Notes: a model not told the origin generated them from the letters alone. 64,000 nt of DNA from Ancylothrix sp. D3o (GCF_025370775.1 NZ_JAMXEX010000004.1:263441-327440); one strand, 5' to 3'. Positions 27,354-35,903 are shown, numbered from the stretch's first letter. A program made the numbers and translations.

Positions 27354-28175
27354 ATGGAAAACAATGGCAATGGAAATCTAAAAATCAGGTCATCTTTTCA
27401 ATCAGTGGCTGCATCAACTTTGTGGGATGAAACAGAAAATAAAAATGCAAGTTTTTGGCAAGAATGGCAGACGCATCAAGATTATCTTTCCCATTGCTGT
27501 CTCAAGTGGATGAACTCAAACCCAATTGATGCCGAAGAAGTATTGAGTCAGGCAATGCTTAAAGCCTGGAATGAATGGCAAAACTATGGAAGTCAAATTA
27601 AATGTCCTAAAGCTTGGTTAACTCAAATTGTCCATAATTTTTGCATAAATTTGCATCGAAAACAAAAACGAGAAACATTAATAATTGAAAACATAGACGA
27701 GATTAAATTTGAAGATTATTCAGCACTTTATTCTAACTTAGGATTTACTGAACCTAATCTTATAGACCTGGAATTGCAGGCATATATCTACCATAAAATT
27801 GACTGCTTGCCTCCGACACTCCGCGAGACTTTTGTCTTATACCACTGCCAAAATAAATCTTATCAAGATATTGCCAAGCTCTTTCCATTCTCTGAAGAAA
27901 ACGTCCGCAAATGCGTGAGAAAAGCCGGACGTATTCTGCGAAGGCATTTAATCAAATATCTGGCCGGTGAAGATAAGACTTCTTTAAATTGTTCCTCGCC
28001 CGCCTTAAAGTTGGTAATTCCTTTGCCAGAAAAGTCACAACCCGAATGCAATTGGGAATCACTAATTCCCCCAAAAAGCCAGGATGAAGAAATTAGCTAT
28101 CAAGTCACCGTACTATGTCAGGAAAGCTTATCACATTACTTGTACAGTTCCTTCAATTCTCTAGCCTGGAGATGA
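27354..28175 (+). CDS. Sigma-70 family RNA polymerase sigma factor (ECF-like)
   Basis: This 273-residue protein has sigma region 2 around residues 45-110 (DAEEVLSQAMLKAWNEW, then CPKAWLTQIVHNFCINLHR) and region 4 around residues 150-205 (LPPTLRETFVLYHCQNKSYQ, then DIAKLFPFSEENVRKCVRKA, the helix-turn-helix). A variable tail of about 65 residues follows. The last 13 residues appear to be in a shifted frame. One nucleotide over, the DNA reads QFLQFSSLEMKV, matching LVQFCQSSGLEMNV at the start of the next gene. A 1-nt deletion near 28142 in the tail is therefore likely. Its target genes are unknown; its own upstream region matches that of the TPR gene. Confidence 0.85.
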   Translation: MENNGNGNLKIRSSFQSVAASTLWDETENKNASFWQEWQTHQDYLSHCCLKWMNSNPIDAEEVLSQAMLKAWNEWQNYGSQIKCPKAWLTQIVHNFCINLHRKQKRETLIIENIDEIKFEDYSALYSNLGFTEPNLIDLELQAYIYHKIDCLPPTLRETFVLYHCQNKSYQDIAKLFPFSEENVRKCVRKAGRILRRHLIKYLAGEDKTSLNCSSPALKLVIPLPEKSQPECNWESLIPPKSQDEEISYQVTVLCQESLSHYLYSSFNSLAWR

Positions 28176-28250
28176 AAGTGGCTGGAGTCATACAAATTGG
28201 AACCCCCCCAGCCCTGCTTATTAAGGCGGGAAATTCCACCCCCCTAACCC

Positions 28251-28287
28251 CCCCCTAGCCCCCCCTTGACAAGGGGGGGCTAGGGGG
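28251..28287. repeat. C/G-run palindrome
   Basis: An 18-bp perfect hairpin (28251-28268 with 28270-28287) consists of CCCCCTAGCCCCCCCTTG and its complement around one A. It lies between the sigma gene and the TPR gene. Related elements occur at 31444 and 31495. It belongs to a widespread cyanobacterial repeat family and may act as a transcription or supercoiling barrier. Confidence 0.85.
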
Positions 28288-28406
28288 GGTGCATTATTTG
28301 CTGACTAAGAATGCAATAGCTCCAGACTTCCAGTCTGAGGGCAATTTGCACATTTGGGATACTCCCTATTGGATTTTCTTTGATAAGAATTAATCTTTTA
28401 TAGCTT

Positions 28407-28472
28407 GTTCAGTTTGAGTAACCAAGACATAATCTGATCAACGTTAATTATTCTATTTCCCCTTATCTATAA
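28407..28472 (+). promoter_or_regulatory. Candidate promoter of the TPR gene, copy 2 of a duplicated element
   Basis: GTTCAGTTTGAGTA, then AAGACATAATCTGATCAACG, then TTAATTATTCTATTTCC align with the region before the sigma-factor gene. Conserved AAGACATAATCT is at 28434-28445, 52 bp before the ATG. The remaining part of this 310-bp gap holds the C/G-run palindrome and a sigma-like 3' sequence. Confidence 0.55.
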
Positions 28473-28485
28473 GCCAGTCTAAATT

Positions 28486-30081
28486 ATGTCTGGACACTTT
28501 ACAACATCATTGGTGCAGTTCTGTCAATCCTCTGGGCTGGAGATGAATGTTCACTTTTTCTTAGAAGAAAAGCCGGCTAGACAAGAGCAGAAATTGAACA
28601 CTTTAAGTAAGTATGTCCAGAAATATCCCCAAGGATGGAAAAAAAGGTTAGAACTAGCTAATTTGCTTTACCAGATGGGAAACTGGCACCAAGCCGTTGC
28701 AGAATATCATCAAGTGATTGAGCGACAACCAAAATTAATGGGTGTGCGGCTGCAACTGGGGAAAATCTTGCAGATAATGAAACGAGAAAAAGAGGCAATA
28801 GAAGTCTATGAAAAAGCCTTATTTTGTTACGAAAACGAAGCAACTCAGCATCATATCAAGGGATTGATTGCAGTTTGTCGGGGTGAGAGTGACAAAGCAA
28901 TTATTGCCTTTAATTTAGCAACTCATTTAGAACCTGAAATAGTCGTTCACTGGCTGGCTTTGGCACAGGTGTATCAGCAGATAGAAAATCATCTTGGCGT
29001 GCTCAGTGCTGTGGAGCAAATTTTGGCAATTAACCCAGATGATATTGTGGCGTTGATTTACAGCCATGATGCGAATCTGGCGGTGGGGGATATGAGCGCC
29101 GCAACAGAGCAGTTGAGCAAGCTTATAGCTCTATTTCCCAATGATTTTAGGGTAATGCAAAGACAAATCGAGCAACGTCTTCAGATGAGGTTAGTTTCTG
29201 CCACAGAGGGGAAACTAACGAAAAGTATGATTACCTCTTTACTACGGCAAACTCCTCATGGGGCTGAGGCTCACAATTCTCTGGGCTATTATCACATCTT
29301 CCGAGGCGATTGGCGGCAAGGTGTGGAGGTGTTAGCAGAGTTTACCACCGAACACCCCAATCATCCTTATGGTTGGTATTACTATGGCCGGTGCTTATAC
29401 GACACGGGAGAATATCAAAAAGCAGCACAGATGATGGCGAATGCTTATCAACTGTATCCCGATAATTGTGAAATTTATCGCGTATTATGTGAAATTTTAC
29501 CGGCTGCCAAACGCTGGGAAGAATTGCGTTTTGTGGTAGAACAGATGCTGAAACGATTTCCTGAACGTTGGAGTGTTTGGGCGACTGCGGGGCGGGTGTT
29601 GGTGGAACATTTCAAAGAAATTGAACGAGGATGTAAAGTTTCTGTTCAGGCGACAAAACTTCAGCCGCAGTTAGCTGATGCTTGGTTTCGTCATGGGCGG
29701 GTGTTGGCTTTGGCGCTTAAACATCAAGAAGCGGTGGAGGCGTTGGAGAAAGGATGGAAGTTGTTACCAGCGGGAATTTCTCTGCAATTCGTGCCGACGG
29801 CGTTGTGGCTGGCGGAGAGTTACCAGGTGCTGGGGGATGTTGGGGCTAGTCAGCGGTGGTGGAAAGTTGCCGGTGAGGGATGTCAGGAATTGAGAACGTT
29901 TAACCCGGCTATGGCTGATTACTGGTTAGGGAGAGTCTTGGTGGGGTTGAGGGATAGGTTGGGGGCGGTACAGGCTTATGAAAGTGCTTTGAGTCAGCAG
30001 TTGTTGTATCCAGCGCGTGGGGAGGTTGAGAAGAGTTTGCTGCGGTTGAAGGGTAAGAGGGGGAAGGGTTCTAGGGGTTGA
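28486..30081 (+). CDS. TPR protein with a sigma-factor-like N-terminal tail
   Basis: This 531-residue protein is composed of about ten loosely conserved tetratricopeptide repeats (for example WHQAVAEYHQVIERQPKLMG, YYYGRCLYDTGEYQKAAQMM). Residues ~7-24 (TTSLVQFCQSSGLEMNVHF) resemble the +1-frame tail of the sigma factor gene just upstream. The promoter region is duplicated too. This suggests the gene arose where a second sigma copy lost its centre and left its promoter and tail in front of a TPR ORF. There is no signal peptide or membrane span. A role as partner or regulator of the sigma factor is inference. Its 3' end lies within a 99-bp direct repeat. Confidence 0.75.
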   Translation: MSGHFTTSLVQFCQSSGLEMNVHFFLEEKPARQEQKLNTLSKYVQKYPQGWKKRLELANLLYQMGNWHQAVAEYHQVIERQPKLMGVRLQLGKILQIMKREKEAIEVYEKALFCYENEATQHHIKGLIAVCRGESDKAIIAFNLATHLEPEIVVHWLALAQVYQQIENHLGVLSAVEQILAINPDDIVALIYSHDANLAVGDMSAATEQLSKLIALFPNDFRVMQRQIEQRLQMRLVSATEGKLTKSMITSLLRQTPHGAEAHNSLGYYHIFRGDWRQGVEVLAEFTTEHPNHPYGWYYYGRCLYDTGEYQKAAQMMANAYQLYPDNCEIYRVLCEILPAAKRWEELRFVVEQMLKRFPERWSVWATAGRVLVEHFKEIERGCKVSVQATKLQPQLADAWFRHGRVLALALKHQEAVEALEKGWKLLPAGISLQFVPTALWLAESYQVLGDVGASQRWWKVAGEGCQELRTFNPAMADYWLGRVLVGLRDRLGAVQAYESALSQQLLYPARGEVEKSLLRLKGKRGKGSRG

Positions 30082-30150
30082 GTGTGGATTTTTGGAGAGA
30101 AAATTTGCCTGTAACTCGAAAAATTCCCAAATTGGGGTTGGGAAACGTCT
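30052..30150 (+). repeat. 99-bp direct repeat, copy A
   Basis: It starts GGTAAGAGGGGGAAGGGTTC, includes the TPR gene stop codon, and ends TTGGGGTTGGGAAACGTCT. Copy B at 30684-30782 has the same length and differs at only a handful of positions. Confidence 0.95.
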
Positions 30151-30217
30151 AATAAATAAGCGGTCAAAGAAGACCGCTTACAGGCTGTACATTACTTACA
30201 TCTTTACTTAGCAAAAA

Positions 30218-30688
30218 ATGAACACATCCCGCAAAATACAGATTGCACTCGGCACAATTTTCCTGTGGTCATCCACATCAATAAGCAGTTTTGCTGCGAC
30301 CAACTTAATTACTTCTGAAAATTTTCAGTCAGACTCTGTAAAACTTCCTGTGGAAAGTATTCCATCTAGGCAGTTAAATTCCACACAAGATACTTATTTA
30401 ATTGCTCAGTCTGCAAGTCAGATATACGATATGGTGAGGCGGGCAGATTGGTCTGGTGATAAATATTTTCCAAAATTTGAAGATGCCTTGACAAAGCCAG
30501 ACAGTAAAACAATATTATTGGCGTTCTGCCCATCTCAACCTCAAGACAAAGTTGAAAACTGTTGGCGGATGCTAAACGCTTGGGCAGGGACGAAAGCGAT
30601 GATGGCTATGGACGCCGACAATTTTGATTTAGCAGACAAACTGATGGATATAAGCAATGCAGTTAGGGAAATTAGAATGAAAAGGTAA
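30218..30688 (+). CDS. Exported protein of unknown function
   Basis: This 156-residue product begins with a signal peptide (KIQIALGTIFLWSSTSISSFAA). The mature part has SASQIYDMVRRADWSGDKYF and a cysteine pair (AFCPSQPQDKVENCWRM), possibly a disulfide, followed by helical segments ending REIRMKR. I do not recognise the family. The gene is bracketed by two 99-bp direct repeats, and copy B supplies its stop codon. This points to duplication or insertion of this cassette next to the avidin-like gene. Confidence 0.65.
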   Translation: MNTSRKIQIALGTIFLWSSTSISSFAATNLITSENFQSDSVKLPVESIPSRQLNSTQDTYLIAQSASQIYDMVRRADWSGDKYFPKFEDALTKPDSKTILLAFCPSQPQDKVENCWRMLNAWAGTKAMMAMDADNFDLADKLMDISNAVREIRMKR

Positions 30689-30782
30689 GAGGGGGAAGGG
30701 TTCTAGCGGTTGAGGGGGGATTTTTGGGGAGAAAATTTCCTCGTAACTCGAAAAATTCCCAAATTGGGGTTGGGAAACGTCT
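30684..30782 (+). repeat. 99-bp direct repeat, copy B
   Basis: This near-identical copy of 30052-30150 begins at the last codon of the exported-protein gene and ends 22 bp before the avidin-like start codon. Together the copies bracket 533 bp. Confidence 0.95.
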
Positions 30783-30804
30783 GTTATATCTTGACAACTA
30801 GAGG

Positions 30805-31293
30805 ATGAAAATCTCAATGAAATCTCTAACTAAAGTTTTTTTTGCTGTGTTATTAGCTGTAACCTTTGCCTTTGGAGGTTTTCAGGTTCCTGCTAATGCT
30901 CGGACTATGGCTGATGTGGATGGTGAGGTTACTAAAGCTCAAAGTAATACGTCGATTCTGGTAGGAACTTAGAAAAACCAGTTAGGATCGAAAATGATTA
31001 TTGAAAGTGTAAGCGCTGACGGAGAAGTTAAAGGTTCTTATCAAACCGCCGTTTCCGCAAGTGGCTGTGCAAAAGGAACTTTTCCATTAGTAGGACGCAC
31101 CAATTTACCCTCGTTGGGATTCCTAGTTTCTTGGACAAACGATTTGTCGAAATGTAGTTCTGTTACTGCTTGGTCTGGTCAACTACAAAAAGATCAGATA
31201 GTTACGACTTGGCTGCTTACAGCGCAGACAGTCCCCACAAATAATTGGCAATCTACCTGGGTTAATCAAGACATTTTCACAAAAGACAATTGA
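30805..31293 (+). pseudogene. Avidin/streptavidin-family biotin-binding protein, interrupted by an in-frame TAG
   Basis: The frame runs 162 codons from ATG 30805 (AGAGG just upstream) and is broken by TAG at 30970-30972, codon 56. Residues 1-31 form a signal peptide (SLTKVFFAVLLAVTFAFGGF ending in ANA). The stop sits where avidins have the conserved Trp of GTW-x-NQLGS: the DNA reads GT-stop-K-NQLGSKM, one G-to-A change from TGG. Downstream all usual biotin contacts remain: NQLGS, GSYQTAV, FLVSWTND, SSVTAWSGQ, TTWLLT and the Asp of WVNQDIFTK. It looks like a recently disabled gene, or a natural amber allele or sequencing error. A restart at ATG 30994 would lack the first strand. Confidence 0.85.
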
Positions 31294-31319
31294 TCTTGCA
31301 GCGATCACTAATCTTGTAG

Positions 31320-31347
31320 GGTGCGTTAGCTCTGTTCGTAACGCACC
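31320..31347. repeat. GGTGCGTTA palindrome
   Basis: GGTGCGTTA (31320-31328) and TAACGCACC (31339-31347) form a 9-bp hairpin, the core of a common cyanobacterial interspersed repeat. It may also terminate the avidin-like transcript, though the T-run is weak. Confidence 0.75.
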
Positions 31348-31443
31348 TTCTCAATTGTCGTGTGATGTCTATGATGCCTTCTCGCTGAATACTAATGGCG
31401 GGAGATGATGGGAGATTGAGGGGATACCTGAAATTAACATCAT

Positions 31444-31526
31444 ACTCCCCCCTTAATAAGGGGGGCTGGGGGGGTAAAATCCGCAACTCATCATACTCCC
31501 CCGTTACCAAGGGGGGCTGGGGGGGT
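31444..31526. repeat. Two C/G-run palindromic repeats
   Basis: ACTCCCCCCTTAATAAGGGG at 31444 continues to 31475, and ACTCCCCCGTTACCAAGGGG at 31495 continues to 31526. Both end GGCTGGGGGGGT. They are members of the same family as 28251-28287 and lie in the 435-bp non-coding gap before lepB; the rest of the gap shows no gene. Confidence 0.85.
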
Positions 31527-31728
31527 CGAAGACAAAAATGCAGTTGCTATTCTAGGAATAACTAAGCCATCACCTTCTGCTACGGTTATGCCATTTTTTC
31601 AAAGCTTATACTCACGCTTGATCGATATCTTCATTCCACACAATCCTGTAGCCACCTTGCTTAATTAAAAAATTCTTGAAACCACAAGCTTGCTAGTGAT
31701 TTCAAGCCGTGTTTTTTCGATTATCCAA

Positions 31729-32781
31729 TTAATAGTTTACTTTTTCAATGGAACCGCTCCGCTGAGGAGGCCAAAACTTTTTAGTTGCCTTGCCAATAAT
31801 ATTTTGCCTTGGTACAAAGCCCCAATAATGGCTATCATAAGCATTATTTCTGTTATCTCCTAGCACAAAATACTCGTTGTTGGCTACTGTTATGGGGCCG
31901 TATTGATAATCGGGTTTCTCTGCAATATAGCTTTCTTCTAAAGGCTGATTGTTGATATAAACCTGGCCTTCTTTTACCTCTACTTTTTCTCCGCCTAGAC
32001 CTATTACACGCTTAAGAAAAGCGTCTTTAAAATTTTGCTGAATGAGACTTTCGGTAGGATTAAAAACTATGATATCTCCCCGTTGTGGTGCTTGGGATTG
32101 ATAGGTTATTTTATCAATAATTAAGCGGTCATTAATTTGTAGTGTTGGCTGCATTGAATCACTGGGAATATAGCGGGCTTCAGCAATATATAATCTGATT
32201 GCCCCACTCATAACCACAGAAATTACCAATGGCAAAATTATGACTAATGCTATCAAACTTTTAAGATATTTTTGCGATTTTGGCCGATTTGTAGGAGTGG
32301 CTTTATAGGCGTGATAAGCAATAAAAGGAGTTAGTAAAATTTGCAACAATCCTAGCGGGGGAATAATTAATCCTAAGACCCAAAAAAATAACAAACCACA
32401 ACCAATTAATGTTTTTTTGATATAAAGATGACCGGCCCCTAAAATAAAGGATGTCCAAAATACAGCCAGCCAGGGGTCTTTGCTACTTTTTCTTTGGCTT
32501 TCAAAGTGCGGCTGATTTGCTTTTTTTGCACAGCGATGAGCATCAAAAAAATTTGCTACACTCAAGAATAAATAAATCCCTGTAAATATTAAAGTTATTC
32601 CCAAATTTATTTGAGGATTGATTAAGGAATAAATTATAAAAATCAATAAACCAATATAAGCAATTATCCAAATAATTCCCCTCAAAACATTGCCGGCATA
32701 GATTTGTCCAATTCCAGGGAATATTTTGGATAAATTAACTGCCAGCCAAGGTTCTTTTGAAATTTGTTCTGTGTTAGCCAT
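31729..32781 (-). CDS. lepB: Signal peptidase I with N-terminal membrane domain
   Basis: This 350-residue protein combines two parts. Residues 1-170 hold two similar membrane units, each opening with PWLAV (residues 11 and 103), followed by GIGQIYAG or GAGHLYIKK and hydrophobic helices. Residues 172-350 are a leader peptidase S26 domain with a transmembrane helix. Nucleophile Ser209 lies in PSDSMQPTL, general-base Lys257 in FLKRVIGLGG, and the GDNRNNAYDSHYWG box follows. It removes signal peptides at the membrane surface. The duplicated N-terminal domain is not part of ordinary LepB and may regulate or localise the enzyme. The gene is alone and co-directional with the carotenoid isomerase gene. 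Confidence 0.93.
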   Translation of the reverse strand: MANTEQISKEPWLAVNLSKIFPGIGQIYAGNVLRGIIWIIAYIGLLIFIIYSLINPQINLGITLIFTGIYLFLSVANFFDAHRCAKKANQPHFESQRKSSKDPWLAVFWTSFILGAGHLYIKKTLIGCGLLFFWVLGLIIPPLGLLQILLTPFIAYHAYKATPTNRPKSQKYLKSLIALVIILPLVISVVMSGAIRLYIAEARYIPSDSMQPTLQINDRLIIDKITYQSQAPQRGDIIVFNPTESLIQQNFKDAFLKRVIGLGGEKVEVKEGQVYINNQPLEESYIAEKPDYQYGPITVANNEYFVLGDNRNNAYDSHYWGFVPRQNIIGKATKKFWPPQRSGSIEKVNY

Positions 32782-32850
32782 GTTGATACTTTAAGGTTAA
32801 GTATTGGAATGGAAATAATAGCCCAGACAATAGGCGGTCTGGGCAAAAAA

Positions 32851-34416
32851 TTACAATCCTAAATCAACAGCAATGCGATGAGCACAAGCAAACCCAGAAA
32901 ATGCCACCGCATTTAAACCTTGCCCCGGAAAAGTGCTGTCTCCAACACAATATAACCCCGGAATTGATGTGCGGTTAAAAGGCATTCCTAATAACCCCAT
33001 TAATTTACGTTGAGGAATTGGCCCGTATGTTCCATCTTCCCGGCCTAAAAAGCGCCGGTGTGAGCGAGCAGTCCCTATTTCCATGAAATCCAATTTTTTA
33101 TCTATCCCCGGAAAAATCTTCTCTAAGCGGTCAATTACACGCCACCCCGCTTGCTCTTTTTTCTCTTCATATTCACTCGCCGATAACCCTTCCCAATCAT
33201 CGATCCAACTGGGCGTAAAAGCATGGATAATGTGATAACCTTTGGGCGCTAAATCTGGATCAAGCAAGGTAGGAATAGAAACAAAAATTGTGCCTTCTGG
33301 CTGTTCCATTTCTTGCCATTTATCCAGCAAAATATGATGGCAAGCTGTACCCACCGGCACTAAATCTTCCTCAACTCCCAAATGCAAACTTAAAAAACTT
33401 GGCGACTTTTTATAACGTTCTTGCCATTTCTGCTCAGCAAAAGGTATTTCGGTAGCCGGCAATAGTTTTCCAAAGGTATCCCAACGAGTTGCATTAGAAA
33501 CAATCCGCTTGGCTTTATACACTTCCCCACTCACCAATTGCACGCCAACTGCTCGGCCTTTTTCGGTGATAATTTTACTGACTTTTGATTTATAGCGAAT
33601 CTGTGAACCGGCTTTTTCTAAACCGTCTGCGAGTTTTTGAGCAATTTGGCCGACTCCGCCTTTGGGATAATTAATTCCCCCATAGTGCCGGTCAGAAAAT
33701 ACCATACCGGCATTAATCATTGGTGTCATATCTGCCGGCACCACCGACCAACAATAACACTCAATGTCAATAAACCTCAACAACTCCGGGTCACTAATGA
33801 ATTTCCGGGCAATATCTCCAGCATTTAAAGGCAAATATTTTACCAACCCCAAACAAGCGAGCGGATGCTGGAAAAATACCCGCATTAAATACCTGGGTTC
33901 CTCTAGCGATAAGAGTTCCATCGCGTTGAGGCAGTTAAAGACTTTCCAACACTCATCATAAAACCGACGGATTCCCTCGCGTTCGTGGGGAAATCGTTCG
34001 GTTAGTTCTTGCAAAAATTTCTCATAATTCCGGTGGACTTGTAGCTCTAAGTCACCCGGTAAATGATAGTGAATTTGGACGGGATCGGGGATGGTTTCGA
34101 GGCTGACGTTAACGGCAGAAAGCGCTCTGGTGAGCAGGTTGGTGGTGCCTTTGGAGCCGAAGCCAAAAATCATCGAGGCACCAACATCAAAATGGTAGCC
34201 TTCGCGCTCAAAATACCCAGCGCTACCACCGGGGATAATGTAGCTTTCCAGAACGAGGACTTTTGCGCCTTTGCTGGCCAGTTGGGTTGCGGTGACTAAA
34301 CCGCCAATTCCAGAGCCAATAACAATAACATCAAAGGCTTTATCAGATTGACCCTCCGCCGGCCCCTGGGAGGGGATGGGGTTGAGGGTGGCTTTATTTT
34401 GAGCAGAAGCTGGCAT
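32851..34416 (-). CDS. crtH: Carotenoid isomerase (prolycopene isomerase, CrtISO/CrtH)
   Basis: This 521-residue FAD-dependent protein of the phytoene desaturase superfamily has the dinucleotide-binding motif [20 protein letters not shown] and [20 protein letters not shown]. It also has [17 protein letters not shown] and C-terminal [20 protein letters not shown], features distinguishing CrtISO from CrtP/CrtQ. It converts poly-cis lycopene to all-trans lycopene in the cyanobacterial carotenoid pathway. The ATG at 34416 gives a 25-residue extension before the FAD motif. Confidence 0.93.
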   Translation of the reverse strand: MPASAQNKATLNPIPSQGPAEGQSDKAFDVIVIGSGIGGLVTATQLASKGAKVLVLESYIIPGGSAGYFEREGYHFDVGASMIFGFGSKGTTNLLTRALSAVNVSLETIPDPVQIHYHLPGDLELQVHRNYEKFLQELTERFPHEREGIRRFYDECWKVFNCLNAMELLSLEEPRYLMRVFFQHPLACLGLVKYLPLNAGDIARKFISDPELLRFIDIECYCWSVVPADMTPMINAGMVFSDRHYGGINYPKGGVGQIAQKLADGLEKAGSQIRYKSKVSKIITEKGRAVGVQLVSGEVYKAKRIVSNATRWDTFGKLLPATEIPFAEQKWQERYKKSPSFLSLHLGVEEDLVPVGTACHHILLDKWQEMEQPEGTIFVSIPTLLDPDLAPKGYHIIHAFTPSWIDDWEGLSASEYEEKKEQAGWRVIDRLEKIFPGIDKKLDFMEIGTARSHRRFLGREDGTYGPIPQRKLMGLLGMPFNRTSIPGLYCVGDSTFPGQGLNAVAFSGFACAHRIAVDLGL

Positions 34417-34704
34417 GGGGAAATCTGAAATTCTAAAGAAGTGCGTGAATTATTTTTGAGTGTACAGCTTTGCAACCATTAGAAAAGCCGGCCTGAAAAA
34501 AAAAGCACGGGATCTGTCAACCATGACCTACCGATCCCGCCTGCCGATCCTTAGAGAGGAGAACACTTTAAATGACTATAACGCTTGTTGAAAATCTTTG
34601 TCAATACTCTTGGAAAAAATTTTCAAGAAGCGGTGGGGAGGTTGGAGGGGGAGCTTGCACGGTATGATATTCGCGTCTGTAACAAGCGCGGTGATTTAGT
34701 GCCT
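34417..34704. other. Divergent promoter region of crtH and upp with a short leader ORF
   Basis: A 31-codon ORF (34572-34667), starting MTITLVENLCQYSW and preceded by GAGAGGAG, precedes upp in another frame. GGGATC and GATCCC (34510-34537) form a small inverted repeat. The short ORF could be a leader peptide or an eroded N-terminus. It is not convincing as a gene. Confidence 0.35.
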
Positions 34705-35355
34705 ATGAGTATTCAAATGCGGGTCTACGTTCCTCCCCATCCGTTGATTAAGCACTGGCTGGCTGTGGCCCGCGATGCGCTGACGCCGACGCCGTTGTTT
34801 CGCAGTGCGATGACGGAGTTGGGCCGGTGGTTGACTTATGAGGCGAGTCGAGATTGGTTGCCAACGGAAGAAACAGCGGTGCAAACGCCTTTGGCTCCTT
34901 GTCCTGCAACGATGGTATCGCCAGAGGTGCCGGTGGTGGTGGTGCCGATTTTGCGGGCCGGTTTGGCTTTGCTAGAAGGTGCCCAGGCGGTGTTGCCTTT
35001 GGCGGGAATTTATCATGTAGGCATGGTGAGAAATGAGGAGACGCTGGAAGTTAGCTGTTATTTGAATAAGTTACCAGAACAGTTTGCTCCGCAGACGCGG
35101 GTGTTGATCAGTGAGCCGATGTTGGCGACTGGTGGGACAATTATGGCGGTGATGGGGGAATTGACGAAACGGGGGGTAGATCCGGCTTTGGTAAGGATTA
35201 TTTCGGTGGTGGTGGCGCCGCCGGCTCTGCAAAAGTTGAGTGTGGCTTATCCCAGTTTGAATATTTATACGGCAACGATTGATGAAACAGTGAATGAACA
35301 GGGGTTTATTGTGCCTGGGTTGGGTGATGCCGGTGATAGAACTTTTGGAACTTAG
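34705..35355 (+). CDS. upp: Uracil phosphoribosyltransferase
   Basis: This enzyme salvages uracil to UMP using PRPP. The product from ATG 34705 has 216 residues, the family length, starting MSIQMRVYVPPHPLIKHW. It contains PILRAGLALLEGA and the PRPP loop SEPMLATGGTIMAVM, then YTATIDETVNEQGFIVPGLGDAGDR at the uracil site. An upstream extension of 40 codons is open but without similarity to the family and without an ATG, so it was not included. Confidence 0.92.
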   Translation: MSIQMRVYVPPHPLIKHWLAVARDALTPTPLFRSAMTELGRWLTYEASRDWLPTEETAVQTPLAPCPATMVSPEVPVVVVPILRAGLALLEGAQAVLPLAGIYHVGMVRNEETLEVSCYLNKLPEQFAPQTRVLISEPMLATGGTIMAVMGELTKRGVDPALVRIISVVVAPPALQKLSVAYPSLNIYTATIDETVNEQGFIVPGLGDAGDRTFGT

Positions 35356-35380
35356 TTTTGCGGTAGGCTGAATTCCCACA

Positions 35381-35435
35381 TAGTCATTAGTCCATAGTCA
35401 TAAGACCAATGACTAATGACTTTTGGCCAATGACA
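35381..35435. repeat. Degenerate heptanucleotide repeat (STRR-like)
   Basis: TAGTCATTAGTCCATAGTCA then GACCAATGACTAATGAC are heptamers of the AATGAC(T/C) type in both orientations, lying between upp and the next gene. Confidence 0.65.
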
Positions 35436-35474
35436 ATCTAAAGTGAAATTGAGGTACGTTTTTGAGGGCAAACA

Positions 35475-35804
35475 ATGAGTAATAAAGATGGTTTTGCGGG
35501 TGGATTTATTGCCGGCGCTGTGTTTGGCGGTGTGGTGGGTGGTGTTTTGGGGGTTTTGCTGTCGCGTCGTGCTGAGGCTGGCTCCGGCGATGAGGCGCGT
35601 TTGAATGCGCGGATGGAACGTCAGGCGATGCGGGGAAAAAACCGGCAGTTGAAGGAAGATAATAATATGGAGTCGGCGCGGCGGAGTTTGGAAGATAAGA
35701 TCGCTCAACTGAATGATGCCATTGATGATGTAAGGCACGGTTTACAGACTGTGAATGGTAGTGCTGGGATGGAAACTGAGCGTTTGCCGATGGAAGATAT
35801 TTAA
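35475..35804 (+). CDS. YtxH-like small membrane protein
   Basis: This 109-residue protein has an N-terminal glycine-rich hydrophobic segment (GFIAGAVFGGVVGGVLGVLL) followed by SRR and a charged helical tail with ARRSLEDKIAQLNDAIDDV. This matches the YtxH-like pattern of one glycine-zipper membrane helix plus a coiled coil. GAGGG precedes the ATG at a good distance. Function is unknown; such proteins are often stress-related. Confidence 0.7.
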   Translation: MSNKDGFAGGFIAGAVFGGVVGGVLGVLLSRRAEAGSGDEARLNARMERQAMRGKNRQLKEDNNMESARRSLEDKIAQLNDAIDDVRHGLQTVNGSAGMETERLPMEDI

Positions 35805-35903
35805 GCGGCTGAAAGATAGGTTCGGAGAGCCGATCATTACGAGCCGCCTGGATGGATTAAACTAAGGCATGGTGGTAAAGTTCACAAAAAAAGCTAAAAG
35901 CCT

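Noticed and set aside
34572-34667. 31-codon ORF upstream of upp with a GAGAGGAG sequence
   Set aside because: Spacing is long, the peptide has no recognisable pattern, and it is out of frame with upp; noted only as a possible leader.
34585-34704. 40-residue N-terminal extension of upp starting at TTG
   Set aside because: Family proteins start near the ATG at 34705, and the extension lacks similarity to them.
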